From Gemmatimonadales bacterium (GTDB lineage Bacteria > Gemmatimonadota > Gemmatimonadetes > Gemmatimonadales > GWC2-71-9): a stretch of DNA of 6,357 bases. The position numbers and the translations under genes were made by a program. This document shows, one piece after another, positions 1-6,357 of the stretch. The notes below the pieces were generated by a model. That model did not search any database and had not been told where the DNA came from. It was given only the letters and a program-made list of their open reading frames with translations. How positions within the stretch are numbered: the first letter of the stretch is position 1; each line of letters begins with the position of its first letter. The stretch is from NCBI GenBank assembly GCA_013813145.1, contig JACCSE010000409.1:1-6357 (forward strand). The letters are read 5' to 3'.

Positions 1-369
1 GTTGGACGACGCCCGGACCATGGTGAGCTCCTCCGGCTCACCCGCGCCGGTGAGGGCCTTTCCCCACACGATCCACGCGGTCAGCTCGGAGAAGCTCCGG
101 CTCTCCCGCCGCCAATCCAGATAGTTCGCGGCCGAGACCTTTTCCTGCTCTTTGCCCTGCGCCGGCTGACTCTCCCACAGCACCACCAGCCCCTCGGGCT
201 CGGGGAACGGAAGCGGGCGGAGCAGTGCCGCATCCACCAGGGTAAACACCGCCGTATTGGCGCCGATCCCGAGGGCGAGGGTGAGCGCCGCGGCCGCGGT
301 GAATCCGGGGCTCCGGCCGAGGCGGCGCCAGGCCAGGCGGAGATCGCCGAGCAGCGCGCGCGGATCCAT
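1..369 (-). CDS. ADOP-type/MacB-like ABC permease, N-terminal fragment (3' end outside window)
   Basis: The first 123 residues of a fourth permease, open to the left edge of the window. It begins MDPRALLGDLRLAWRRLGRS, continuing PGF, and then forms a hydrophobic helix at about 22-46 carrying LALGIGANTAVFTLVDAALL. LRPLPFPEPEGLVVLW follows, and then the start of the periplasmic core domain (NYLDWRRESRSFSELTAW at 83-100, then GEPEELTMVRAS). These match the canonical MacB_PCD start block by block and align with residues 10-117 or so of the product of 369-2780. Whether it carries the second permease unit that defines ADOP cannot be seen. That is likely by analogy with its neighbours, but a single-unit MacB-like permease, or one fused to other domains, is not excluded. 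The start is ATG at 369, with GTG at 372 as the alternative. Confidence 0.92.
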   Translation of the reverse strand, partial: MDPRALLGDLRLAWRRLGRSPGFTAAAALTLALGIGANTAVFTLVDAALLRPLPFPEPEGLVVLWESQPAQGKEQEKVSAANYLDWRRESRSFSELTAWIVWGKALTGAGEPEELTMVRASSN

Positions 370-372
370 CAC
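367..372 (-). other. TGATG stop/start junction with alternative GTG start
   Basis: The TGA of the upstream gene (371-369) shares one base with the ATG of the downstream gene (369-367). A GTG directly before that ATG, in the same frame (372-370), would instead give a 4-bp GTGA overlap and one more residue. No strong SD is visible: a weak GAG at 379-377 lies 7 bases from the ATG or 4 from the GTG. The downstream gene therefore probably depends on coupling to its upstream neighbour more than the other two starts do. Confidence 0.7.
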
Positions 373-2780
373 TCGGCTCGCAGGACCTTGATGGGGTCCA
401 CCCGCACGGCCCGCCGCGCGGGGAGGATGCAGGCCGCGAGCGCCACGGCGAAGATGAGCGTCGCGATGGCGGCGAAGGTCGTCGGATCGTGCGGCTCGAC
501 GGCGTACAACAGCGACCCGAGGAAGCGCGACAATCCGATCGCGGCGACCACGCCGATCGCTATCCCGATCGCCACCGTGGTCATCCCATCGCCGACGACC
601 AACCGGAGGATCTCCCGGCGGCGGGCCCCGAGCGCCATGCGGATGCCGATCTCGTGGGCGCGCTGCGCGACGCCGTAGGAGATCACTCCGTAGATCCCGA
701 TCGCGGCCAGGGCCAGCGCCAGCAGCGCGAAGCTGCTCAGGACCACCGTCCGGAAGCGGTCGGTCGAGATCGAGGCGCTCCGCACCTCACCCATCGTCTG
801 CACATCCGAGACCGGCACTCCCGGATCCAGGTCCCTCACGATTTCCCTCATCGCCTGCCCCACCGCACTGGGCACCATCGCGGTTCGGAGCACCAGGGAC
901 ATCTCTTCCGCTCCCACCTGCGCCTCGGGCGCATACACCTGAGGGCGGAGCTCGGCAGTGAGCGACCGCTGCCTCACGTCGGCCACCACGCCGACCACCG
1001 TCAGCCACGCGTTCTCCTCGGGCTCCCCGAAGGTGAGACGCTTTCCCACCGGCACCTCGCCCGGCCAGAACCGGCGCGCCAGCGTCTGATTGACGAGGAT
1101 CACGTCGGCCGAGCCGCGCCGATCTTCCGGCCCGAGATCGCGGCCCTGGAGCAGCGGGATCTCGAGCGTGGCCAAGTACCCCGGGGTGACGACGTTGAAG
1201 TCGGCGCCGGGGCGCAGTTGCGGGTCGACGACCGGCTGGCCATCGATACTGAACCGGTATCGCGCGCCCTCCCGGGACAGCGGCACATAGCTGACGGCCG
1301 CGGCGGACACCACGCCCGGCAGGTTGCCGACCCGCTCCACCAGCGCGTCGTAAAAGCGGATCACCCGGCCGGTATCGGCGTACTCGGCGCGAGGCAGCGA
1401 CAGCCGCGCGGTGACCACCCCAACGGGATTGAAGCCGGTGTCGGCCGCCTGGAGCCGGAAGAAGCTCTGCACCATGAGCCCCGCGCCGATCAGGAGCAGG
1501 AGCGACAGCGCGATCTCCGCGACGACCAGGATGCGCCTGGTGCGCTGCCGATCCACTCCGGCCGACCCCCGCCCGCCGTCGCGCAGCGGCGACGCGAGGT
1601 CCTGCCGCGCGGTCTGAACGGCGGGCACCAGGCCGAACACCAGACTGGTGATCACCGCGACCGACAGCGTGAAGCCCAGGACCGCGATGTCCAGCGCGGT
1701 ACTCTGGCCGGCCGGCAGACCTTCCGGCGCCACCGCGAGCAAAGCGTCCGCTCCCCACACGGCCAGCAGCAACCCCAGCGCGCCACCCAGCAGCGCGATG
1801 AGCACGCTCTCGGTGAGCAACTGCCGCACGAGCCGCGACCGTGAGGCCCCGAGCGCCGTACGGATCGAGAGCTCCCGCCGCCGGCCGGCGCCCCGCGCCA
1901 GCATCATGTTCGCCACGTTGGCCGACGCGATGAGCAGCACGAACCCGACCGCGCCCAGGAGCACCAGCAGCGTGGTCCTCACGTCGGCTACCAGCGCTTG
2001 GTGCAGCGGAACCAGGGTCGCGCCCCAGCCCTGGTTCGACTCGGGGTACTCCACCGCGAGGCGGGCCGCCACCGCCCCGATCCGCGCCCGGGCATCCTCG
2101 ACCCCGAGGCCCGGCAGCAGCCGGCCGATCACCAGGTATGCGTGGAGACCGCGAGTGTCGAGTATGTCCGCCGCGTCATGCGACACCGGGATCCAGACGT
2201 CGGCGCGGGTGGGATAGCGAAACCCCGGCGGCGCCACACCGATGAGAGTCAGCGCCTGCCCGTCCAGCGTGATCGGCCGGCCGATGGCGGCGGGGTCGCC
2301 GCCGAAGCGCCGCTGCCAGAGCTCGTGACTGATCAGCGCGACCCGGTCGCTGCCGGGCCGGTCTTCGGCCTCCGCGAACCCACGGCCCGGGGCCGGCTGG
2401 AGCGAGAGGACGCGGAAGAAATCGGCGCTCACCAGCGCGCCGTTCAACCGCTCCGGCTCGCCCGAACCGCCGAGGTTGAGCCGTTGCTCGCGGAACAACG
2501 CCAGCGACTCGAAGGCGCCGGCGCTCTTCCGCCAGTCCTCGAAGTTCGGCAAGGAGACGGTGTTGCTGGTGCCCTCGGGGCGGGTCTCGCTGACCATCAC
2601 CAGACGCGAAGGGTCAGCGTAGGGCAGCGGGCGGAGCAACACCGCGTTCACCACGCTGAAGATGGCCGTGTTGGCCCCGATCCCGAGCCCCAGGGTCACC
2701 ACGGCGATCGCGGTGAACCCGGGCGAGCGCTTGAGCTGCCGCAGGGCGTAGCGGCCGTCCCGCCAGAGCAAGTCCTTCAT
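369..2780 (-). CDS. ADOP-type MacB/FtsX-like ABC permease, canonical branch
   Basis: Complete 803-residue inner-membrane permease with a duplicated MacB-type architecture. The N-terminus (YALRQLKRSPGF, 11-22) leads into helix 1 (22-46) with the family motif LGIGANTAIF (32-41). Periplasmic core domain 1 spans about 50-262, with ISHELWQRRFGGDPAAIGR at 150-168 and VAPPGFRYP at 182-190. Helices 2-4 are near 267-292, 321-345 and 366-388, helix 5 near 416-440. Core domain 2 spans about 445-672, with NQTLARRFWPGEVPVGKR at 564-581 and GVVADVRQRSL at 597-607. Helices 6-8 are near 677-702, 732-755 and 768-787. Cytoplasmic coupling motifs are RELSIRTALGA (302-312) and HEIGIRMALGA (709-719). The end is LPARRAVRVDP then VLRAE and TGA. 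The frame stays open upstream to 3323, but that part lies inside the neighbouring gene and has no membrane-protein character; the ATG at 2780 has an SD and matches the family start. No ATP-binding motifs are present. Substrate unknown. Confidence 0.96.
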   Translation of the reverse strand: MKDLLWRDGRYALRQLKRSPGFTAIAVVTLGLGIGANTAIFSVVNAVLLRPLPYADPSRLVMVSETRPEGTSNTVSLPNFEDWRKSAGAFESLALFREQRLNLGGSGEPERLNGALVSADFFRVLSLQPAPGRGFAEAEDRPGSDRVALISHELWQRRFGGDPAAIGRPITLDGQALTLIGVAPPGFRYPTRADVWIPVSHDAADILDTRGLHAYLVIGRLLPGLGVEDARARIGAVAARLAVEYPESNQGWGATLVPLHQALVADVRTTLLVLLGAVGFVLLIASANVANMMLARGAGRRRELSIRTALGASRSRLVRQLLTESVLIALLGGALGLLLAVWGADALLAVAPEGLPAGQSTALDIAVLGFTLSVAVITSLVFGLVPAVQTARQDLASPLRDGGRGSAGVDRQRTRRILVVAEIALSLLLLIGAGLMVQSFFRLQAADTGFNPVGVVTARLSLPRAEYADTGRVIRFYDALVERVGNLPGVVSAAAVSYVPLSREGARYRFSIDGQPVVDPQLRPGADFNVVTPGYLATLEIPLLQGRDLGPEDRRGSADVILVNQTLARRFWPGEVPVGKRLTFGEPEENAWLTVVGVVADVRQRSLTAELRPQVYAPEAQVGAEEMSLVLRTAMVPSAVGQAMREIVRDLDPGVPVSDVQTMGEVRSASISTDRFRTVVLSSFALLALALAAIGIYGVISYGVAQRAHEIGIRMALGARRREILRLVVGDGMTTVAIGIAIGVVAAIGLSRFLGSLLYAVEPHDPTTFAAIATLIFAVALAACILPARRAVRVDPIKVLRAE
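624..654 (-). repeat. 31-bp paralogue repeat, copy in gene 369-2780
   Basis: This encodes EIGIRMALGA, the second cytoplasmic coupling motif. Aligned by eye, it differs at 2 of 31 bases from the copy at 3032-3062. It is part of a conserved coding motif, not an independent element. Confidence 0.7.
2777..2780 (-). other. ATGA stop/start overlap (translational coupling)
   Basis: On the minus strand the ATG of the downstream gene (2780-2778) overlaps the TGA of the upstream gene (2779-2777). Such 4-bp overlaps are a classic sign of termination-reinitiation coupling, which would tie the production of the two permeases together. Confidence 0.85.
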
Positions 2781-5206
2781 TCCGACCTCAGCGCGATCAC
2801 CGGATCCACCCGCGTGGCGCGCCGGGCCGGAAGCCAGGTGGCGGCCATCGCGACGGCGGTGAAGAGCGCCACGACCGCCGCGAGGATGGCAGGATCGGTC
2901 GGGCTCACTCCGAGCAGGAAGGCCGAGATGAACCGGGCCGCGACCAGTGCCCCCAACACGCCCAGCGCCAACCCAACGGCCGTGAGCCCCAGACCCCGGC
3001 GCAGCACCATCCACCGCACGCCCACATGGGTGGCGCCGAGCGCCATCCGGATGCCGATCTCGGCGGTGCGCTGGGTGACCAGGTACGACATGACGCCGTA
3101 GAGTCCCAGCGCGGCGAGCAGTACGCCGATCCCGCCGAACCCACCGAGCACGATCGCGCCCACCCGCTGCGGGAGCAGGGCGTAGCCGAGATGCTCCTCG
3201 ACCGTAGTCGTCTCGACCGGGAGCTCGACATCGAGGCTCCGGGCCTGCGCCGCGAGCAGGGGCAGGAGCGTCCGTGAGTCGCCGGCGGTGCGGACCTGGA
3301 GCACCATGTCGGACTCGTACCACTGCCGCCAGGGCAGGTAGTAGTAGGGGACCGGCGCCTCGCCCAGCGAGACGTACTTCCCGTCGCGGGCCACGCCGAC
3401 GATCTCCCGGGCCACGTCGCGGATCACGATGCGCCGGCCGATCGGATCGGCGCCCGGCCAGAACCGCTGGGCGAAGCTCTCGTTGACGATCGCGACCGGC
3501 GTCGTGCCAGGCCGGTCCCGTTCCTCAAACGCCCGCCCGCGCACGAGGCCGACGCCCATGGTGCGGAAGTAGTCGGGGCTCACGGCGTTGACGCCGAACT
3601 CCATCTCCTCGCCGGGCCGGGGCTGGTAGCCCTCTACGTCCAGACCACGGCGCTGCCCGGAGAACCCGAGCGGCACCAGCTCGGCCAGACTCGCCGCCTC
3701 CACACCGGGCAGCGCCCGGACGCCGCGCAGCAGCTCCTCGTAGAAGCGGCGGCCACGCTCCTCGTCATATCCTTGCACGCCGAGCTCCACCCGCATGAGT
3801 GCCACCCCCGTGGTGGCGAAGCCCGGGTCGATCCGGACAGCCTCGCGGAGGCTGCCGAGAACCAGGCCGGCGGCCGCCAGCACCACGAGCGACACCGCGA
3901 CCTGTACCACGACCAGGGCGTCGCGCATTCCCACCCGGCCGCCCGCCGGCGTCGCGCCGGTGTCACCGCGGAGGCCCTCGCCCGCGTCGAGCCGCGTGGC
4001 CCGCAGCGCCGGCGCGAGCGTGGAGACCAGCGTCACCGCGACGGTCGCCGCCACGGCGAAGAGCAGGATCCGCGCGTCCACGCTGAAGTCGAGCGCCACC
4101 GGCACTGGAACCGGCGGCTCCAGCCGGCCGAGCAGTTGCGTTGCCCAGGCCGCGACGAGCACGCCGAGCGCGCCCCCGATGAGCCCGAGCACGAGGCCTT
4201 CGGTGAGGAGCTGGCGAACCAGGCGGGCCCGCCCGCCTCCGAGCGCGAGCCGGATGGCCATCTCGCGCCGGCGGGCGCTGCCCCGGGCGAGGAGCAGGTT
4301 GGCGAGGTTGGCACAGCAGACCAGCAGCACTAGTGCGGCCACGCCCATCAGCACGGCCAGAAAGCCGCGCACGCTTCCCCGGATCGACGGAAAGACCCGC
4401 GCCTCCCGCTCCCCAAGCACGGTGACCGCCCGGGCGGCGCCGGTCACGTCGGTCCAGGCGTCGCGGTGCTCCGCATGCAGCCGTCCCGCGACCACCGCGA
4501 GCCGGGACTGCGCGTCCACCAGCTCGGCGCCCGGCCGAAGCCGGCCGACGAGGAAGAGGCCCCGGTCGCCCCGCCCGGTCAACATCTCTTCCGCCGGATC
4601 GAGGATGCGCACCGCCTCGAGGGGAAGCCACAGCTCCACGCCGATGCCGCGGTTGGTGCCGGTGAACCCGCGCGGCGCGATGCCCGCCACCGTGAACGTG
4701 TGCCCCGACAGGCGGAGCTGGCGGCCGACGACGTCCGCCGCCGCACCGAAGCGCCGCTGCCAGAGCGCATGCGAGATGACGATTTCCGATGCCGCGCCGC
4801 CCTCCGCGAGGAGTCGCCCGCGGGCGGGTTCGACGCCGAGGACCGCGAAATAGTTGCCCGTCACCAGCTCGCCCAGCACGCGGAAGCTCTCGCTGCCGGT
4901 CGAGCCGCTGAGCGGCTGAAGCATGTGGCCGGCGAGGTCGAGCACGCCGGATGTTCCGGCGCGGTAGTCGAGCAGATCGGGATAGGAGGTGTAGCCGAAC
5001 CGCGGGCCGCTGAAGTCGCTGGTGTACACCGCCACCGTGCGCTCCGGCTGGCGGACCCGCTCGGGCGGGCGCAGCAGCACCGTGTTGATCAGGGTGAACA
5101 CGGTCGTCGTCGCGCCGACCCCGAGGGCGAACATGAGCGCGGCGAGGGCGCTGAAGCCGGGAGAGAGCCGCAGGCGCCGGAGCGCGAATCTCAGGTCGGA
5201 GAGCAT
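2777..5206 (-). CDS. ADOP-type MacB/FtsX-like ABC permease, divergent branch
   Basis: Complete 809-residue integral membrane protein, the usual length for ADOP permeases. The MacB layout occurs twice. Helix 1 (about 18-45) is followed by periplasmic core domain 1 (46-278; VISHALWQRRFG at 143-154) and helices 2-4 (281-305, 332-357, 378-400). Helix 5 (430-452) is followed by core domain 2 (455-680; IVNESFAQRFWPGADPIGRR at 573-592) and helices 6-8 (683-708, 736-760, 773-793). The two cytoplasmic coupling motifs are REMAIRLALGG (314-324) and AEIGIRMALGA (715-725); the tail is LPARRATRVDP then ALRSE. ATG at 5206 is chosen because the N-terminus LRFALRRLRLSPGF matches the family start and GGAG lies 6 bases upstream. 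It departs from its neighbours: GVGATTTVF replaces GIGANTA.F, LLRPPERVRQPE replaces LLRPLPY..P, TSYPDLLDYR replaces the N(F/Y).DWR block, and GKYVSLGE replaces the DVRQ..L block. Function unknown; transport or mechanotransmission across the inner membrane is inferred from the superfamily. Confidence 0.96.
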   Translation of the reverse strand: MLSDLRFALRRLRLSPGFSALAALMFALGVGATTTVFTLINTVLLRPPERVRQPERTVAVYTSDFSGPRFGYTSYPDLLDYRAGTSGVLDLAGHMLQPLSGSTGSESFRVLGELVTGNYFAVLGVEPARGRLLAEGGAASEIVISHALWQRRFGAAADVVGRQLRLSGHTFTVAGIAPRGFTGTNRGIGVELWLPLEAVRILDPAEEMLTGRGDRGLFLVGRLRPGAELVDAQSRLAVVAGRLHAEHRDAWTDVTGAARAVTVLGEREARVFPSIRGSVRGFLAVLMGVAALVLLVCCANLANLLLARGSARRREMAIRLALGGGRARLVRQLLTEGLVLGLIGGALGVLVAAWATQLLGRLEPPVPVPVALDFSVDARILLFAVAATVAVTLVSTLAPALRATRLDAGEGLRGDTGATPAGGRVGMRDALVVVQVAVSLVVLAAAGLVLGSLREAVRIDPGFATTGVALMRVELGVQGYDEERGRRFYEELLRGVRALPGVEAASLAELVPLGFSGQRRGLDVEGYQPRPGEEMEFGVNAVSPDYFRTMGVGLVRGRAFEERDRPGTTPVAIVNESFAQRFWPGADPIGRRIVIRDVAREIVGVARDGKYVSLGEAPVPYYYLPWRQWYESDMVLQVRTAGDSRTLLPLLAAQARSLDVELPVETTTVEEHLGYALLPQRVGAIVLGGFGGIGVLLAALGLYGVMSYLVTQRTAEIGIRMALGATHVGVRWMVLRRGLGLTAVGLALGVLGALVAARFISAFLLGVSPTDPAILAAVVALFTAVAMAATWLPARRATRVDPVIALRSE
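2781..2843 (-). repeat. 63-bp 3'-terminal paralogue repeat, copy 1
   Basis: The last codons of the gene at 2777-5206, covering the LPARRATRVDP tail through SE. By eye about 80% identical (roughly 13 mismatches in 63, ungapped) to 5214-5276. It reflects the conserved C-terminal motif of the family. Confidence 0.6.
2786..2789 (-). promoter_or_regulatory. Shine-Dalgarno site for the gene at 369-2780
   Basis: GAGG on the minus strand ends 5 bases before the ATG at 2780-2778, and is embedded in the last codons of the upstream gene. Together with the 4-bp ATGA overlap it supports this ATG over any of the in-frame codons further upstream, which lie inside the neighbouring gene. Confidence 0.7.
3032..3062 (-). 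repeat. 31-bp paralogue repeat, copy in gene 2777-5206
   Basis: This encodes EIGIRMALGA. It differs at a single base from the copy at 5465-5495 although the two proteins belong to different branches, so identity at silent positions is higher here than in the surrounding sequence. Confidence 0.75.
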
Positions 5207-5209
5207 GAC

Positions 5210-6357
5210 TTACTCCGACCGGAGCGACAGCATCGGGTCCACCCGGGTCGCCCGCCGGGCCGGGAGCCAGCTCGCGGTGAGCGCTACCGCCGCGAGCAGC
5301 GCCGCGACCGTGGCGTAGGTGAGCGGATCGTGCCGGGTGATGCCGTAGAGCTGGCTGGCGAGGAACCGACTGAGCAGCCAGGCACCGAGCAGGCCGAGCC
5401 CGAGGCCGATCGCAACCAGTCGCATCCCCTGCCCCACCACCAGCCGGAGTACGTCGGCGCCGTGGGCGCCGAGCGCCATCCGGATTCCGATCTCGTGCCG
5501 CCGCTGGTTGGTGGTGTAGGACATGACGCCGTAGATCCCCAGCGCCGACAGCAGCAGCGCGATGCCGGCGAAGAGGAGCAGCAGCATCAGCGACACCCGC
5601 CGCTCCGCGCTCGCGTTGTCGATCAGCCGCTCCATGGACATGATCCCGAACACCTGCTGCTCCGGATCCACCTCCCGGATGGCGCCGGTGACCGCCGCAC
5701 TCAGCCGCTCGGGATCGTCGGCGGTGCGCACCACCATTGACATCTCCTGGCCGGAGGTGACGAGGGTGGAGATGTACAGCTCCTCCCGGGGCGGTTCGGC
5801 GAGCCCCATCTGGCGCACGTCGCCCACCACCCCGGCGATGGTGACCCAGGGTCCGTCCGGGCCGAAGATCCGGATCCGCCGGCCGATGGGATCGTCGCCG
5901 GACCAGTACTTCTCCGCCAGCGTCCGGTTCACCACCACCTTGGCGTTCGCCAGTGAGTCCTCCAGCTCCGGCAGCCCAGCCCCGCGGATCACCGGGATGC
6001 CCATGGTGGCGAAGTAGTTCGGGCTCACCATCCGGAACTCGGCGCTGGGCATGGGCTGGTCCTCTGGCGTGGGCCGGCCCTCGATGGCGAAGCCGAGGCC
6101 GTTCCGGCCGCGCAGCGGCAGCCGCGAGGTGAGGGCCGCGTCGCGCACTCCGGGGACGCCCTGCACCGCGGCGAGGGCACGATCGTAGAAGGCGCGACGC
6201 TGCTCGTGGCTGAGGTAGCGCCCCTTGGACCTGTCGTTCGGCACCGGCAGCCAGACCTGAAGCGTCAGCAGCCGCTCGGGGTCGAAGCCGTGCTCCACCG
6301 CCATGAGCCGCTGAAAGCTCCGGAGCAGCAGGCCCGCGCCCGTCAGCAGCATCAGCG
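5210..6357 (-). CDS. ADOP-type MacB/FtsX-like ABC permease, C-terminal part (5' end outside window)
   Basis: This is the C-terminal half of a large inner-membrane permease of the MacB/FtsX superfamily. The frame is still open at base 6357, so the methionine at 6352 is internal; it lies inside the fifth helix (LMLLTGAGLLLRSF). About 381 of an expected 800 or so residues are present. Numbering from that methionine, residues 1-12 finish helix 5. Residues 25-250 form the second periplasmic core domain, with family landmarks FATMGIPVIRG, VVVNRTLAEKYW, DPIGRRIRI and GVVGDVRQMGL. Helices lie near 254-280, 305-330 and 345-365. The cytoplasmic motif HEIGIRMALGA (286-296) lies between the first two, where MacB-type permeases contact their ATPase. 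The tail LPARRATRVDP ends in LRSE and a TAA stop. Substrate is unknown and no ATPase is nearby. It heads the visible part of the operon, with the next start 3 bp downstream. It resembles the 369-2780 product more than its immediate neighbour. Confidence 0.95.
   Translation of the reverse strand, partial: LMLLTGAGLLLRSFQRLMAVEHGFDPERLLTLQVWLPVPNDRSKGRYLSHEQRRAFYDRALAAVQGVPGVRDAALTSRLPLRGRNGLGFAIEGRPTPEDQPMPSAEFRMVSPNYFATMGIPVIRGAGLPELEDSLANAKVVVNRTLAEKYWSGDDPIGRRIRIFGPDGPWVTIAGVVGDVRQMGLAEPPREELYISTLVTSGQEMSMVVRTADDPERLSAAVTGAIREVDPEQQVFGIMSMERLIDNASAERRVSLMLLLLFAGIALLLSALGIYGVMSYTTNQRRHEIGIRMALGAHGADVLRLVVGQGMRLVAIGLGLGLLGAWLLSRFLASQLYGITRHDPLTYATVAALLAAVALTASWLPARRATRVDPMLSLRSE
5213..5216 (-). 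promoter_or_regulatory. Shine-Dalgarno site for the gene at 2777-5206
   Basis: GGAG on the minus strand lies 6 bases before the ATG at 5206-5204. It falls inside the last codons of the preceding gene, whose TAA occupies 5212-5210. The SD, stop and start therefore lie within 13 bases, an arrangement that favours reinitiation by the same ribosome. It supports the chosen start. Confidence 0.75.
5214..5276 (-). repeat. 63-bp 3'-terminal paralogue repeat, copy 2
   Basis: The last codons of the gene at 5210-6357, about 80% identical to 2781-2843 in the same orientation. Both end just before a tightly coupled start codon, so the whole gene-end/gene-start boundary is duplicated in layout. Confidence 0.6.
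5465..5495 (-). repeat. 31-bp paralogue repeat, copy in gene 5210-6357
   Basis: This encodes EIGIRMALGA, with 30 of 31 bases matching the copy at 3032-3062. It is a direct repeat about 2.4 kb away, so recombination between the two would delete or fuse roughly one gene length in frame. Confidence 0.75.

Noticed and set aside
489..1844. 451-residue open frame on the plus strand, antisense to a permease
   Set aside because: It is rich in Arg, His, Gln, Asp and Ala, with no hydrophobic or domain pattern. It is the expected mirror of a GC-rich gene with strong GC3 bias, and the minus strand encodes a clear family protein through the whole span.
1998..3101. 367-residue plus-strand open frame crossing a gene junction
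   Set aside because: Same low-complexity Arg/Glu/His/Pro composition; it crosses the ATGA boundary of two well-supported minus-strand genes and has no convincing start context.
2781..3323. N-terminal extension of the permease at 369-2780 to a 984-residue protein
   Set aside because: The extra 181 residues are Arg/Gly/Pro-rich and lie inside the upstream permease. The ATG at 2780 has a GAGG site, a 4-bp overlap with the upstream stop, and the typical family N-terminus right after it.
5204..5212. Promoter or terminator between genes
   Set aside because: The gaps are 3 bp or less, and I see no hairpin followed by a T-run and no -35/-10-like pair at any junction; a promoter hidden inside coding sequence cannot be excluded by eye.
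2781..5276. The 63-bp direct repeats as mobile-element ends or attachment sites
   Set aside because: Both copies are coding, sit at equivalent 3' ends of homologous genes and encode the same conserved tail. No transposase, integrase or target duplication is present.
4466..5740. 424-residue plus-strand open frame
   Set aside because: The mirror of two real genes and their junction; the translation shows repeated Arg/Glu/His runs and no recognisable fold or motif.
5210..6352. A complete 380-residue permease starting at the methionine at 6352
   Set aside because: The frame continues to the window edge, and that methionine lies within the helix that follows the first permease unit in the complete paralogues, so the gene is truncated by the window and is not a short form.
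1..6357. Assignment to macB, lolC, lolE or ftsX
   Set aside because: The superfamily is right, but the proteins have two permease units, no fused ATPase and no adjacent partner genes, so a specific gene symbol would overstate what is known.

Overview
The window holds one continuous run of large, paralogous membrane permease genes, all read leftward on the minus strand. There are four: the 3' part of one (5210-6357), two complete genes (2777-5206 and 369-2780) and the 5' end of a fourth (1-369). All four belong to the MacB/FtsX-like permease superfamily. The three with enough sequence to judge fit the ADOP type ('acidobacterial duplicated orphan permease'): about 800 residues, with the MacB-type unit (one helix, a periplasmic core domain, three helices) present twice in one chain. 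Coding sequence covers essentially every base, and no intergenic stretch exceeds 3 bp.

Reading in the direction of transcription: the first gene is cut by the right edge of the window, so its N-terminal half is missing. Three bases after its TAA stop, the second gene begins behind a good GGAG site. The second and third genes overlap by 4 bp (ATGA). The third and fourth meet at TGATG, sharing one base, with a GTG immediately upstream that would instead give a 4-bp overlap. This spacing indicates one polycistronic message with translational coupling. No promoter, terminator, RNA gene, mobile element or CRISPR array is visible.

The DNA is very GC-rich, with G/C-ending codons throughout. Tandem arrays of ADOP permeases are typical of Acidobacteriota and are also common in Gemmatimonadota and related soil lineages. 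The host is therefore probably one of these, with the high GC leaning towards Gemmatimonadota or a GC-rich acidobacterial class. This is inference from family and composition, not from a marker gene.

No ABC ATPase, membrane fusion protein, outer-membrane channel or regulator lies in the window, so the substrate and energy source cannot be read from context. Each full protein contains two MacB-like permease units and could by itself form the equivalent of a MacB or LolCE permease dimer. The second gene belongs to a visibly different ADOP branch from the first and third. I see no clear new system here. The most notable points are the coupled array of orphan permeases, the mix of two branches, and short near-identical DNA repeats under the cytoplasmic coupling motif that could support recombination between the paralogues.
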